Part shown: piece after piece, positions 43,301 through 52,282 of the stretch | Layout of the letters: each line of letters opens with the position of its first letter | Position numbering within the stretch: the stretch's first letter is position 1 | NCBI RefSeq assembly: GCF_020829645.1 | Contig: NZ_JAIVFS010000031.1 | Location: 27,128-91,127, forward strand | Source: Nostoc mirabile CHAB5784 | GTDB lineage: Bacteria; Cyanobacteriota; Cyanobacteriia; Cyanobacteriales; Nostocaceae | Reading direction: 5' to 3' | Length of the DNA: 64,000 bases | The notes under the pieces: model-generated | The model's database searches: none | What the model saw: only the letters and a program-made list of their open reading frames with translations | Told to the model about the DNA's origin: nothing | Made by a program: the position numbers and the translations under genes

Positions 43301-43964
43301 GAGTGGGGTTTGCTTGCAACGCTGACAGAATTGTTTGAGAAATTTCTCCTAATCCAGGTAAATTTAGAGATTCTGCTAAACCGAGAAACACCTCAGCTTG
43401 AGAGTTTAAAAACTCGATAAATTCGTCATGACTGGGTGGATTGTTAACAGCTTCAGCAATACTGTTTAGACGTTGCTCTACTCCGACTTCAAAAACTGAC
43501 TGTACAATATCAAATCCCAATTCTTCAGAAGTGGGAATATGAGTTTCAGCACCAAATGCATCACCTAGCTTTTCTTGCAACTGTGCAAACACTGAACTTG
43601 CTCGATGGAGCAGTTCTTCATCATTAACAGTACTGCCGATTAATTCGGTATTTAATGCTATGCTAAGACACTCATAAGCTTGTAACAAAAGTGTTTGTAA
43701 TTCGGCATCAACTACCACTTTTGGATTATATAGAGCCTTAAATACATCTTCTAAAAAATGGGCTATCATCTTAATTACTTCTAGCCCAACATTAGCAGCG
43801 CCACCTTTAAGTGTATGAGTCGCCCGCATTAAATTATGAACTTTAGCAATGCTATAATCTTCCGATAAGCTAAATAGTTCTTGTTCAATAATTTGTACTA
43901 ATTCTGGGGCTTCAGCCAGAAAGTAGATGTATCCTTGTTCACGAATTTCGTTATCTGTAATCAT
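40302..43964 (-). CDS. pixL: CheA-like hybrid histidine kinase (PixL type)
   Basis: The 1220-residue protein begins with an Hpt domain whose phosphoacceptor His lies at residue 50 (RATHTLKGGAANVG). A long variable region follows, then dimerisation helices, the HATPase core (LVRNAFDHGIEAP, EVRDDGQGLN and SGRGMGLDIV), a CheW-like domain and a C-terminal receiver with phosphoacceptor Asp near 1139 (VVISDLEMPRMNG). It is the kinase of the taxis complex with PixJ and PixI. Residues near 1070-1085 contain a tandem ETQPSYSQE duplication in the linker. It is the last gene of the leftward pix operon, separated from pixJ by a small inserted gene. Confidence 0.9.
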   Translation of the reverse strand: MITDNEIREQGYIYFLAEAPELVQIIEQELFSLSEDYSIAKVHNLMRATHTLKGGAANVGLEVIKMIAHFLEDVFKALYNPKVVVDAELQTLLLQAYECLSIALNTELIGSTVNDEELLHRASSVFAQLQEKLGDAFGAETHIPTSEELGFDIVQSVFEVGVEQRLNSIAEAVNNPPSHDEFIEFLNSQAEVFLGLAESLNLPGLGEISQTILSALQANPTQVQQIAEIALADLQQAQKLVLEGDRTSGGKTSPALRKLTTVVKNELSGELQNNSSVSIFVINEEQFYQFITTSDKDKNESVKPTTAKFYLKVIRYIFGWFNHEIQIVVELNFDLIVPRLEKENLLDYIDNWLKKFLDFVQDEEDSQSLCIYRHGIILIILFAVTKFQYSVNKYDSYISVIKILQNRIHTLAQEYKNYPPVTSKEKNWLDSPKLQTLLVIKEVPNVSSQTTENLLEAIWGEEASENLSDKVVTTTNDHSSGKLNSLTVNEQGVVNVPETAIEIMPDLATQINKEIEDKSEYVQTKNFRQPSFIRVDTERLQHLNYLAGELLIYQKRRTLQDEQVKEIIDQLIQQITRHQTTLNELRDLPLQIQNIASQQTQNFAVNFDSLEMDVYTDFQMTLHEAIEETLQLQETTESLDLLVSQAAQISDKQENLTLNIIDSLVEARMSPLGNILNRFPHMVNKLGNVHAKLVGLKLTGTEVLVDKAIAEKLYDPLLHLVRNAFDHGIEAPQLRRELGKPEQGLIEIRAYHQGSQTVIEVRDDGQGLNLDRIRRKAAEFYPIQTEEKTITYTSNLAESELLDIIFSPGFSTAGKVSEISGRGMGLDIVRTQMNALNGSISVQSLPNQGTIFILKIPFSMTTEKLMLVQAKGVVYALLLDSIEKILIPSEQQIKEIEGKKVLHWNTDDDETMVSLRQLSKLINYNDSCFNSATPYNTSSTHDPSIAKNPVLLLRRNQGTFALEVDQIIGEQELVIRPLGNAIAPPKYIYGCSSLANGNLILVIDASLLVSSELQQTTLDVMALPVPSLSNKKALAISGHTFLSTPLLAASASTTTIETQPSYSQEGDNKSSIETQPSYSQEPDNKLPKVVLVVDDAISLRQTISLTLQKSGYQVIQAQNGVEALEKLQLHPEIQVVISDLEMPRMNGFELLGNFRQYPDLAKKPVVILTSRSAEKHRQLAQELGAKAYLTKPYLEHEFLSTIKELINSNTDDLNHLVISH

Positions 43965-44045
43965 AAGTGGGGAGTGGGGAGTGGGGGGTGGGGAGTGGGG
44001 AGTGGGGGATGGGGAATGGGGAATGGGGAAGATTAAAATTTATAT

Positions 44046-44160
44046 CTAATGTGAATTGAGAGTTGAAAACCTTTCAGTTTCGTTGATGATTCCAAAATGA
44101 TGGTTTTGTCCAAGCCTGGAAACCCTTATGGAAAAATAGGATTTTTTTAATTCACATCAG
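44046..44160. repeat. 115-bp inverted-repeat element between pixL and S23-type gene
   Basis: CTAATGTGAATT (44046-44057) and AATTCACATCAG (44149-44160) are inverted with one mismatch. GTGGGGA heptamers lie on its pixL side (43965-44030). It is probably a small non-autonomous element. Confidence 0.5.
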
Positions 44161-44184
44161 GTGTAATTCCCTATTTCCTACTCC

Positions 44185-44574
44185 CTACTCCCTACTCCCC
44201 TTATTCTCTAAAGAACGAATTAAAGCACGGAGTAGTCTTCCTACAGATTCACATTGCCTCAAAATTGGAGTGACTAGTTGAGCATCTGTAAGTCCAACTT
44301 TCGCTCTAGCTGATAGTAATAAGTGAGTTTCGAGTTCTTTGAGAGAGCCTTGTGCTATTCGGAGAAATTTTATGTATTCCGGGCGATACTCTCGCCCATA
44401 GCCCTCAGCTATATTTGCTGGAATTGATACAGCTGCCCGATGAATCTGTGAAGTCATTCCGTAAAGTTCCTCTTTTGGAAATGCAATCGTTAGCTGATAG
44501 CAAGCTTCAGCTAAATTCATGCCTTCTTGCCAAACTCTTAAATCTTGATAAGATCGAATTTCATAAACTGTCAT
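44185..44574 (-). CDS. Four-helix-bundle protein (S23 / 23S rRNA intervening-sequence family)
   Basis: The 129-residue protein shows the family pattern: YQDLRVWQEGMNLAEACYQLT, FPKEELYGMTSQIHRAAVSIPANIAEGYGR and a final helical pair ending LLRALIRSLEN. Family members form pentameric helical bundles and are encoded either in rRNA intervening sequences or at scattered loci near repeats; their function is unsettled. Here it lies within the pix operon and is bracketed on both sides by CCCTACT/CCCCACT heptamer runs (44165-44203 and 44577-44605), which suggests it arrived as a cassette. Confidence 0.88.
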   Translation of the reverse strand: MTVYEIRSYQDLRVWQEGMNLAEACYQLTIAFPKEELYGMTSQIHRAAVSIPANIAEGYGREYRPEYIKFLRIAQGSLKELETHLLLSARAKVGLTDAQLVTPILRQCESVGRLLRALIRSLENKGSRE

Positions 44575-44605
44575 TTCCCACTCCCCACTCCCTACTCCCT
44601 ATTCC

Positions 44606-47600
44606 CTACTTCACTTTAAACTTACTAGCAGTTGTTAATAGCTCTTGCGCCATCCCTGATAAATCTTGGAACACAGTCGCAATTTCTTGAGATTCAGCAA
44701 AAGTCTTATTAGCAATTTCTGCTACATCTTGCATTGATTTTGTGACTGTTACAGATTGCGTCATTTGTTTTTGAGTCGCTGCGGTAATTTGCTCGATTAG
44801 CTGACTAATTTCGGCAGTTGCATAAACGATCGCATTCAAGTTTTGGCGAGTATCATTGACAAGATTTGTACCTTCTACTACCTGCTGAATACCAGTTTCC
44901 ATTGCTACTGCTACTTCTCCGGTTTCTGCTTGAATCTCCTGAACTAATTTTTCTATTTCGATGGTTGCTGCTGCTGACTGGCGAGATAAAGAACGGACTT
45001 CATCAGCTACAACTGCAAAGCCTTTGCCATATTCACCTGCACGGGTGGCTTCAATGGCTGCATTCAAAGCTAGCACGTTTGTTTGTGTAGCAAAATTACC
45101 AATCAAATTCACCACTTTGGAGATTTTTTGCGAAGATTCACTGAGGCGTTTAATCTTCTTGCTGGTTTGCGCGACGGTTTCACGAATTCCTTGGATTGCT
45201 TTTACAGTTAAGTTCATCGCAGTATCGCCAGACTCTACAGTTTCATTGGCTTGTTGCACCGCTACTTGCACTAACTCAGCATTCGTCACCACAGCTTGAG
45301 TAGAGTCCACCATCTGTTGAATTTCACCTAAAGCTGCGGTAATTTCCTCAGATTGTTGTTGTGCTAGATTATTCAGTCCCGCTAGTGAAGCCTCGCTGTT
45401 AGTGGAAGTTTGGGCAACTTGTTGAGCAGCCCCCTGTACCTGAAGAACGATTTGCCGCAGTGCTTGCAGGGTATTATTGTAAGCATCAGCGATCGTGCCT
45501 AGTTCGTCTTCTGTAATGGGTGCGCGTACTGTTAAGTCGCCGTTGAGGGCGGGTCTAAGGGCTATTAGGAGTTGAATAGATCGTTGTTGTAGTAACTCCT
45601 TGGCTGCCTTTTCTCGTGCTGCTGCTTCTGCTAATTTGGCTGACTGCCCTTGTACTTGTTGCAAATATTCAGTCTGTTGTAATGCTAGTCCTAACTGGTT
45701 GCCAATACGTGCTAACAAGGTGACTTCCGATTCTTCCCAATCACGAGTTCCAGAATTTTGATAAACTGCCAGCAATCCCCACAATTGTTCCCCAGCAAAT
45801 ACAGGAACAATTACATAAGCTTTGACTTCAAATTGCTCTAAAATTTCCAGATGGCAATTAGAATGACCTACCTGATAAATGTCATTTACAACAAAGTTTT
45901 CTCCTTGGGCATATCGACCTCCTTGAGTTTCTTGCAAGTGGGTATCTTCCCAGACAGTCTTGATATCGGGCCCTACCAGTTTTACCCAAGTATGAGCTAC
46001 TGATTCTGCTACAAATTCACCAGTCCAATTAGGGTTGAAGCGATAGACTGCGACGCGATCGCATCGCAGTAATTGCCGTAATTCTTGAGTGGTTGTTTTG
46101 AAAATTTCTTCTACATCTAAAGATTGCCGAATCCGGTTACTAATCTTGGTGACAGCTTTCTCTTGTTCCGCTATCTGAGCTAGTTTCTCAGATTTCAACC
46201 GAACTAATTCCAAATAATCTATCTGTGATTTAGCTAGGCTAAATTGCAAGCTAGTCTGAACCAAAAAGGTCACTTCCCAGGTTTGCCACTCACGGGGGCT
46301 AGAATTTTGATAAGCTGCCAGCAAACCCCACAATTTATCGCCAAAGAATATAGGAACAATTATGTAAGCTTTGGCTTCAAACTGCTCTAAAATCTCAATA
46401 TGGCAAGGAGCAAGCCCTACTTGATAGATGTCATTAACAACAAAGTTTTCGCCTCTGACATACCTACCTCCCTTTGTTTCTTGCAAGTAGGTATCATCCA
46501 AAACGGTTTTAATATCAGGGCCTACCAGTTTTGTCCAACCAGTACCCACAGACTCAGCCACAAATTCGCCACCCCAGTCAGGGTTAAAACGATAGACTGC
46601 GACGCGATCGCATCGTAGTGATTGACGCACTTCTTGAGTGGTTGTTTTGAAGACGCTATCTACATTTAAAGATTGTCGGATGCGGCCTACTATCTTAGTA
46701 AAAGCTTTTTCTTGTTCAACTATTTGAGCTAGTTGCTCAGATTTCTTATGCATCTGTTCGAGATATTCGCCTTGTGAGATAGCCACACCAAATTGCAGTC
46801 CAATTTGGGTCACAAAGCTTTCTTCCCAAGGTTGCCAATCACGAGGCCCAGAATTTTGATAAGCTGCCAGCAAGCCCCATAATTTCTCTCCAGAAAATAT
46901 GGGGGCAATGATGTAAGCCTTCATTTCATACTGCTCTAAAATATCAATGTGGCATTGAGCATGACCCATTTTATAGATGTCTTTGGCCACAAAGCTTTCA
47001 CCCTTGGCATAACGTCCTCCTTGGGTGTCTTGCAAGTGGCTATCTTCCCACACCATATAAAAATCAGGGCTGACCATTTTTACCCAGCCATTACCCACTG
47101 ACTCAGCGATAAACTCGCCACTCCAGTCAGGTTTGAAGCGATAAACGGCGACGCGATCGCATTTTAGTAATTGCCGTACTTCTTGAGTGGTTGTTTGAAA
47201 AAGCTTATCGACATTTGATACCCGCAGAATTTTGTCGATTACTTTAGCTACAGATTTTTTTGCTAGTATGCGCTGTTGTTCTTCTCTTTTTAATTCAAAG
47301 CTCTGCAATTTGTAGATCAGTTCTGTTGTAATTTGGGATAGTAGGCTAATTTCTACTTCTTGCCACTGCCGTGTTGATAAGCAATTATTTACTGCCAGTA
47401 ATCCCCATACTTTACCTTCTACTACAATCGGTAAACTCAAACTAGCTTTAATTTGAAATTTATCTAGTAGTTGCTTTTGATAAGGGGTAAGTTGAATCTG
47501 ATTGATATCGTCAATAACTACAGGTTCTATATAGTCTTGATTGGTATATAAACCAAAAATAATTCCGGGAATATTTTCGCCTAAAGTCGGTGTCCAACCT

Positions 47601-47914
47601 AGTGTTCTTGATTCTGCTAAAACATTACCTGAATCAAGGGAAGTAAACTGATAAATTAAGGTGCGATCGCAGCCAATTTTTTCTCTAATCTGCGCTACAG
47701 TAATTTTGAGTAGTGTATCAAGGTCTGGCGCTTGGCGCATGTGAGTTGCGATGTCTTGCAACTGTCGCCGCCAAGTTTTAAATTCCTGAGCGATCGCGTT
47801 TAATAAGGATATTTCGTTGCTAGCAATATTTGTTATATTAGCGCTCCCATTCAGATTTTCTACTTCAGAGATTAGATGCTGGTTTTCCGGGCTATTGTTA
47901 TACAGAAATGTCAT
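44606..47914 (-). CDS. pixJ: Cyanobacteriochrome phototaxis receptor (AnPixJ-like), four GAF domains plus MCP domain
   Basis: The 1102-residue soluble receptor has GAF1 (about 60-205), three bilin-type GAF domains (about 235-385, 415-565, 600-750), a HAMP-like linker (about 800-850) and a C-terminal methyl-accepting signalling domain. GAF2 carries Trp289, Asp291, Cys321 and His322, the same residue numbers reported for AnPixJ of Anabaena. GAF4 has Trp655, Asp657, Cys687 and His688. GAF3 keeps Asp474, Cys504 and His505 but has Leu472 where the Trp should be. GAF1 lacks the Cys-His pair. Red/green photosensing through GAF2 and GAF4 is therefore likely. No transmembrane helix is present. Confidence 0.93.
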   Translation of the reverse strand: MTFLYNNSPENQHLISEVENLNGSANITNIASNEISLLNAIAQEFKTWRRQLQDIATHMRQAPDLDTLLKITVAQIREKIGCDRTLIYQFTSLDSGNVLAESRTLGWTPTLGENIPGIIFGLYTNQDYIEPVVIDDINQIQLTPYQKQLLDKFQIKASLSLPIVVEGKVWGLLAVNNCLSTRQWQEVEISLLSQITTELIYKLQSFELKREEQQRILAKKSVAKVIDKILRVSNVDKLFQTTTQEVRQLLKCDRVAVYRFKPDWSGEFIAESVGNGWVKMVSPDFYMVWEDSHLQDTQGGRYAKGESFVAKDIYKMGHAQCHIDILEQYEMKAYIIAPIFSGEKLWGLLAAYQNSGPRDWQPWEESFVTQIGLQFGVAISQGEYLEQMHKKSEQLAQIVEQEKAFTKIVGRIRQSLNVDSVFKTTTQEVRQSLRCDRVAVYRFNPDWGGEFVAESVGTGWTKLVGPDIKTVLDDTYLQETKGGRYVRGENFVVNDIYQVGLAPCHIEILEQFEAKAYIIVPIFFGDKLWGLLAAYQNSSPREWQTWEVTFLVQTSLQFSLAKSQIDYLELVRLKSEKLAQIAEQEKAVTKISNRIRQSLDVEEIFKTTTQELRQLLRCDRVAVYRFNPNWTGEFVAESVAHTWVKLVGPDIKTVWEDTHLQETQGGRYAQGENFVVNDIYQVGHSNCHLEILEQFEVKAYVIVPVFAGEQLWGLLAVYQNSGTRDWEESEVTLLARIGNQLGLALQQTEYLQQVQGQSAKLAEAAAREKAAKELLQQRSIQLLIALRPALNGDLTVRAPITEDELGTIADAYNNTLQALRQIVLQVQGAAQQVAQTSTNSEASLAGLNNLAQQQSEEITAALGEIQQMVDSTQAVVTNAELVQVAVQQANETVESGDTAMNLTVKAIQGIRETVAQTSKKIKRLSESSQKISKVVNLIGNFATQTNVLALNAAIEATRAGEYGKGFAVVADEVRSLSRQSAAATIEIEKLVQEIQAETGEVAVAMETGIQQVVEGTNLVNDTRQNLNAIVYATAEISQLIEQITAATQKQMTQSVTVTKSMQDVAEIANKTFAESQEIATVFQDLSGMAQELLTTASKFKVK

Positions 47915-48039
47915 TTTATTAACCTCAAAAGTTGTTAGAGTAATAATTGGGTATTAGGCAGGTAAGAATGAATTAGTATTTGGCTATGAAGGATTAGGAA
48001 TTGTTAAAATAATGTGCCTAATCACCCATGATTAACCGT

Positions 48040-48513
48040 TCAATTATGAACTTTCCACATGGGAGCTTGGATAATTGTTATGGCATCCAAATTAAAAATC
48101 ATATCTTCAGAATCATTAATAAAGTATCCCTGTAAAAAAGGTAATATTTTAGGATAAAATAATTCGCTAGTTGGGGGTTTCATTTCTTGAGTATCCAGCC
48201 ATTCAATATCTATTAGCTGTCGCACCAATAGTCCCAAATACTTACCCTTGTTTTCGAGAACAATTGCCATTATTTTTGAAAGTAAATTTGCTCCTTGCGA
48301 AATTGGAGGATAACCTAACATTGCCTCTAAATCTACTAACCAAAGCATCTCACCGCGCCAGTTATAGATACCCAAGACGCTACTGGGCATCTGAGGAACG
48401 CCACATATTTCTGGTAATGATACTTGCAAAACTTCTGTGATGTGTTGTAACGAAATTATCGCTGTATCCCTTACTCCCAAATTAAAACTTAAAAACTTTT
48501 CCTTGGTTTCCAA
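48040..48513 (-). CDS. pixI: CheW-like coupling protein (PixI type)
   Basis: The 157-residue protein matches CheW: FLSFNLGVRDTAIISLQHIT, MPSSVLGIYNWRGEMLWLVDLEAML and KYLGLLVRQLIDIEWLDTQEM. It links the PixJ receptor to the PixL kinase. It sits between pixH and pixJ in the usual pix order (patA-like, cheY, cheW, mcp, cheA). The 125-bp spacers on each side contain no strong terminators. Confidence 0.88.
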   Translation of the reverse strand: METKEKFLSFNLGVRDTAIISLQHITEVLQVSLPEICGVPQMPSSVLGIYNWRGEMLWLVDLEAMLGYPPISQGANLLSKIMAIVLENKGKYLGLLVRQLIDIEWLDTQEMKPPTSELFYPKILPFLQGYFINDSEDMIFNLDAITIIQAPMWKVHN

Positions 48514-48638
48514 AGTTATTGATCCTTTGTGCTTGATTATTGCTCTCTAGCCAGTATTTGCAGTTATTATTTGATTTTGTCGAGGCTCTATATTAGAAAT
48601 ATGGATTTCTAGCTTTTTGTTGATCTATTAAGTTTTGA

Positions 48639-49001
48639 CTAATTAATCAATCGCTTTAAAATTACCACTAGTTCCTCTCGATCAATCGGTTTTGATAGAT
48701 AACCATCGGCGCCCAACATATTACCCCAGATTTTATCTACATCACTATTTTTTGTAGAGCAAAAAACCACAGGTATTTTGCTAGTACTGGGATTGTTTTT
48801 CAACTCTCGGCAAATTTCAAAGCCACTTTTACCTGGTAAAATTACGTCGAGAAATATGAGGTCTGGCTTATTTTTATCTATTTTGTCTTGAGCTTCTTCA
48901 CTGCTTGTGGCGCTAATCACAGAATAACCTGCCTGTTGCAAGTAACGGCTGATTATTTCCATATCTGTTAAGCCATCTTCAACAACTAAAACAGTATTCA
49001 T
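48639..49001 (-). CDS. pixH: CheY-like response regulator (PixH type)
   Basis: The 120-residue single-domain receiver has acidic pocket residues near 8-9 (VVEDGLTDM), the phosphoacceptor Asp52 in LIFLDVILPGKSG, Ser/Thr in FCSTKNS and Lys in GYLSKPIDREE. It should receive phosphate from the PixL kinase and signal to the type IV pilus machinery. It is second in the leftward pix operon, 593 bp after pixG. Confidence 0.88.
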   Translation of the reverse strand: MNTVLVVEDGLTDMEIISRYLQQAGYSVISATSSEEAQDKIDKNKPDLIFLDVILPGKSGFEICRELKNNPSTSKIPVVFCSTKNSDVDKIWGNMLGADGYLSKPIDREELVVILKRLIN

Positions 49002-49594
49002 GATAATTACTCTTTAAAAGTTTTTAAGAATGTAAACAAATTAGATATACAAATCCAAATGATGCGTGAAGAAAGACATACAAGGGACTAGAGACTAGTA
49101 CAGGTAGGCGGAAATAAACCTACCATTTCATTACAGCCAGAAAGCCCAAAATTAAAGCATGTGTGACTTTTGACTTCCGCCTTGCGGTACTAGACCCTAA
49201 CCCCTTGTCATCAAGAATATTTCACAACTCAAATCGGACTGCTATAAATACAAAAATTTTGTATTTGTCTAATTTTGATTCAATCTTTATATATTAACCT
49301 CCGAAAAAGTACGTAATGAAAATAATTTAATATATATTTTAGTTACGTGATAAATATTCGATTTAGTATAAAAAAATAGGTAGGTTTAAGACCGCCACCT
49401 ACTTGCATCTTGTGAATTTGGACTTCTTATTTATTACCCCAGTAATTTTATGTTTACTGAGGTGGAAAAATTTACCGATTGTAAATACTTTTGTTATGGC
49501 TATTGTTAAGCAATAGGCTCATGCTGAGGAATAAAATTTTCAAGTTAATCAGATTAGTTGATAATTAATAATCAAGAAAAATTATGAATTCTCC
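49002..49594. other. Long spacer between pixG and pixH
   Basis: No gene is supported in these 593 bp. It holds the 99-bp element at 49095-49193 and an AT-rich stretch (49240-49600) that could contain a promoter for pixHIJL. Confidence 0.5.
49095..49193. mobile_element. 99-bp CTAGTAC-ended MITE-like element, copy B
   Basis: Its ends CTAGTACAGGTAGGCGG and CCGCCTTGCGGTACTAG match the 98-bp element at 9998-10095 in sequence and spacing, including GAAATAAACC-type bases just inside the left end. The two differ more in the middle. Confidence 0.65.
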
Positions 49595-50797
49595 CTACTT
49601 ACAAACTTCTAAATTAGGTTGACTCTTGTCGATGGATACACTTGGCGCAGGTAAATATTTACGTATTATACTCATTACCTTGTCAGCGACTACAGGTTTA
49701 GTGATAAAATCTGTAGAACCGACTACCTTAGCACGAACTCTATCTAAAAGACCATCACTACCTGTTAATATAATTACTGGTGTATTGGCGAAGGCAGATA
49801 TTCGCCGCAACTGAGTACAAATTTCGTAACCACTGGCGACTGGCATAATCAAATCCAAGAAAATCAGGTCTGGTTTATCCTGAATCAGGGTTGGGAGAGC
49901 TTGTACAGCATCTTGAATTTTGATAAACCTTAGTCCATTGGAAGTGATAATATCCTCCAGCATTTTACAGACTTGAGGACTATCATCTACGCAGGCTACT
50001 AGTGGAGCAATAGATTTCTTTGGTTGTGCGGTGATAGGCTTATTGTTGACCTCAGTCACTACTAAGGGCATGTCAGGTATTTCCACCAATTCGATGATTC
50101 CTTTAAGGATATAGGGAAGCAATGAACGGGTGAGTGGAAGTACACTTTGCTTCATTTTCACGGCTAAATCTCGCAGAGTTAATTTGCCGTTGATTAAATT
50201 TACAAAGTTTTTGTAGACAGATGGACTTACTATCTGCTGAAGTTGTTCTGGTCGGCGTAGAACTGGTGCTAAGTCAGGAGAAAAATTTGCTAAACCTGCT
50301 TCTGACCAAACTTTCCACGAGTCTTGCATGTGCTTTACAGACATTTCTGCACTCGTGAAGCTCATTGGTGTTTCTAAAATAACTTCTTGGGTGCGATTGC
50401 AACTTATAGAAGCAAAATTTCCTTGCAGAGCTAGGTCAAATAATAGTTCCGCGATGGTGTTTTCGGCAATAGACTGAATCTGTTCTCTCTGAATTTTCTG
50501 TTTTTTATGAAAGATTTCTAGAAGGCGATAATCCCAGTAATCCATTGATACATCTTGCAAACGCAACTGCAATTTATCAACATCAATCTGGGGACAATTT
50601 TGAGCCATATGTCTACGCCAGCGACGGAAGGGATGAGTTCCACCTGTTGCCCAAACTATCCGTCCCAGCCGATAATAAAAAGTCCATTGGCTGCCCTTTG
50701 AACTTTTAATATTTAATTTGCCATTATATTGCAGCTGAGTACAAGTTTTAAATTCATTAACTAAGTTATTTGAAAGAATAAGTTCGGAGTGGGTCAT
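49595..50797 (-). CDS. pixG: PatA-like response regulator (PixG type)
   Basis: The 400-residue protein has an N-terminal PATAN/DUF4388-like region (QLQYNGKLNIKSSKGSQWTF, then YYRLGRIVWATGGTHPFRRW). A helical middle follows, and a C-terminal receiver has VACVDDSPQVC, the phosphoacceptor Asp in LIFLDLIMPVASG and Lys in DFITKPVVADKV. PatA-type proteins start pix/tax operons in cyanobacteria and control pilus-linked motility direction. In Nostoc relatives PatA itself acts in heterocyst patterning, but linkage to pixHIJL points to taxis here. Confidence 0.87.
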   Translation of the reverse strand: MTHSELILSNNLVNEFKTCTQLQYNGKLNIKSSKGSQWTFYYRLGRIVWATGGTHPFRRWRRHMAQNCPQIDVDKLQLRLQDVSMDYWDYRLLEIFHKKQKIQREQIQSIAENTIAELLFDLALQGNFASISCNRTQEVILETPMSFTSAEMSVKHMQDSWKVWSEAGLANFSPDLAPVLRRPEQLQQIVSPSVYKNFVNLINGKLTLRDLAVKMKQSVLPLTRSLLPYILKGIIELVEIPDMPLVVTEVNNKPITAQPKKSIAPLVACVDDSPQVCKMLEDIITSNGLRFIKIQDAVQALPTLIQDKPDLIFLDLIMPVASGYEICTQLRRISAFANTPVIILTGSDGLLDRVRAKVVGSTDFITKPVVADKVMSIIRKYLPAPSVSIDKSQPNLEVCK

Positions 50798-51355
50798 ACT
50801 TTGTTCCTTGTATTAAAAAGCCAGCTATTGAAAAACCCACACTAGCTATATAGTCGTTAGCATATATGTCAATAAGTGCAAATACATTTCGTATATAGCA
50901 GTCTAAATCAAGTTTATTAAAATCAAAGAATATAGGAAAATAGCAAAAATCTTACTAGTAAAAAAGTCATGTAGCACAGAGTTCCTTATCGGCAAACTTG
51001 ACGACTCAAGTAGGTTGTTATAGCCCACATCATTAAGGAAGATGCATTCAGTATTAATATATTATTTTAATAATTTTCATGCGGAATTATATCCGTAGAA
51101 TTTCTGAATTTTTGTTTAAAAAAGATAGGCAGTCTCTATTTATGTTTCATTTATTAAGATTGGCAATAAATGTTAAAAGTATTTATTAAAATTTACATTT
51201 ATTATTAATGTGTCTCATTTGTAGAGAGACGCGAAATTAGACTGGGCTTCGCCCCGCTACGCTAACGCCCTGCTTCGCTAACACGCCTCTCTACACGCCT
51301 AAAATTACCACTGATAATCCTTAAGTGTATAAAGTATTTATTTAAGAGAACTTCT
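50798..51355. other. Intergenic region upstream of pixG and downstream of murQ
   Basis: These 558 bp are AT-rich next to pixG and probably contain its promoter. A repeat at about 51220-51298 begins TGTAGAGAGACGCG and ends CGCCTCTCTACACG, with GCTACGCTAACGCCC units in the middle. No gene is seen. Confidence 0.5.
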
Positions 51356-52282
51356 TTAAGGTTTGTTATGGTTTTGATAGCTGAAAACAGCTGCCCTAAG
51401 ATTACTTTGGTGTTCTGAAAGAAGCCGATCGCCTTCGTCTTTTTCCAAACCAGTCCAGTGCATTAATAGCGCTAGCTTAACCCATTTACCACTGCGTTCT
51501 AATAAAAAACCAGCAGCTTCCCGACTTAAACCTGTGAGGTCTTGCAAAATTCGCAAAGCGCGATCGCGTAACTTTTGATTTGTTACTGCCACATCTACCA
51601 TCCGATTACCGTAAACTTTGCCTAGCTTGACCATCACGCCGCTAGAAAGGATATTTAAAGCTAATTTAGTGGCTGTACCAGCTTTCAGGCGAGTTGAGCC
51701 GGCGATTATTTCTGGCCCTGTCAATAGGCGAATGTCAATATCGGCATCAAAGCTAACTTGTTCAGCAGGAACACAGGCGATAAAAATAGTCTTCGCTCCT
51801 CGCTGACGAGCAGCACGAAGCGCACCGTGGACATAAGGCGTTGTCCCACCAGCAGTAATGCCGACTACGACATCTAGCTGGGTAATTTGTCGCCCTGCGA
51901 TCGCAGCCTCCCCATCTTCGATGCTGTCTTCTAAATCCTCCGAACTGCGTACCAGTGCGCCAGCACCACCAGCAATAATCCCCTGTACCAACTCTGGCGG
52001 GGTACAAAAAGTAGGTGGACACTCAGCAGCATCTAACACCCCTAACCTGCCACTTGTGCCCGCACCGATATAAAATAAGCGTCCTCCGTGGCGCAAACGC
52101 TCTGCGGTGCTATCAATTGCTTGTGCCAACTGAATTTTCGCCGCCGCAACCGCCTCGACTGCCTTTTGGTCTTCGCTATTAAACAACTCCACCAATTCCA
52201 GAGAACTGAGCTGGTCTAAGTTAAGACTGTTAGGATTTACCAGCTCGGTTAAAAGATGCCCACGTTCCTGCAAGTTTGTCAT
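51356..52282 (-). CDS. murQ: N-acetylmuramic acid 6-phosphate etherase
   Basis: The 308-residue protein has the SIS fold and MurQ signature: LFYIGAGTSGRLGVLDAAEC, then PPTFCTPPELVQGIIAGG, VVGITAGGTTPYVHGALRAA and SGVMVKLGKVYGNRMVDV. MurQ cleaves the lactyl ether of MurNAc-6-phosphate to GlcNAc-6-phosphate and D-lactate in peptidoglycan recycling. Length and both catalytic acidic regions are intact. The start ATG at 52282 is immediately followed upstream by TGACAAA heptamers. No anmK or transporter partner is adjacent. Confidence 0.93.
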   Translation of the reverse strand: MTNLQERGHLLTELVNPNSLNLDQLSSLELVELFNSEDQKAVEAVAAAKIQLAQAIDSTAERLRHGGRLFYIGAGTSGRLGVLDAAECPPTFCTPPELVQGIIAGGAGALVRSSEDLEDSIEDGEAAIAGRQITQLDVVVGITAGGTTPYVHGALRAARQRGAKTIFIACVPAEQVSFDADIDIRLLTGPEIIAGSTRLKAGTATKLALNILSSGVMVKLGKVYGNRMVDVAVTNQKLRDRALRILQDLTGLSREAAGFLLERSGKWVKLALLMHWTGLEKDEGDRLLSEHQSNLRAAVFSYQNHNKP

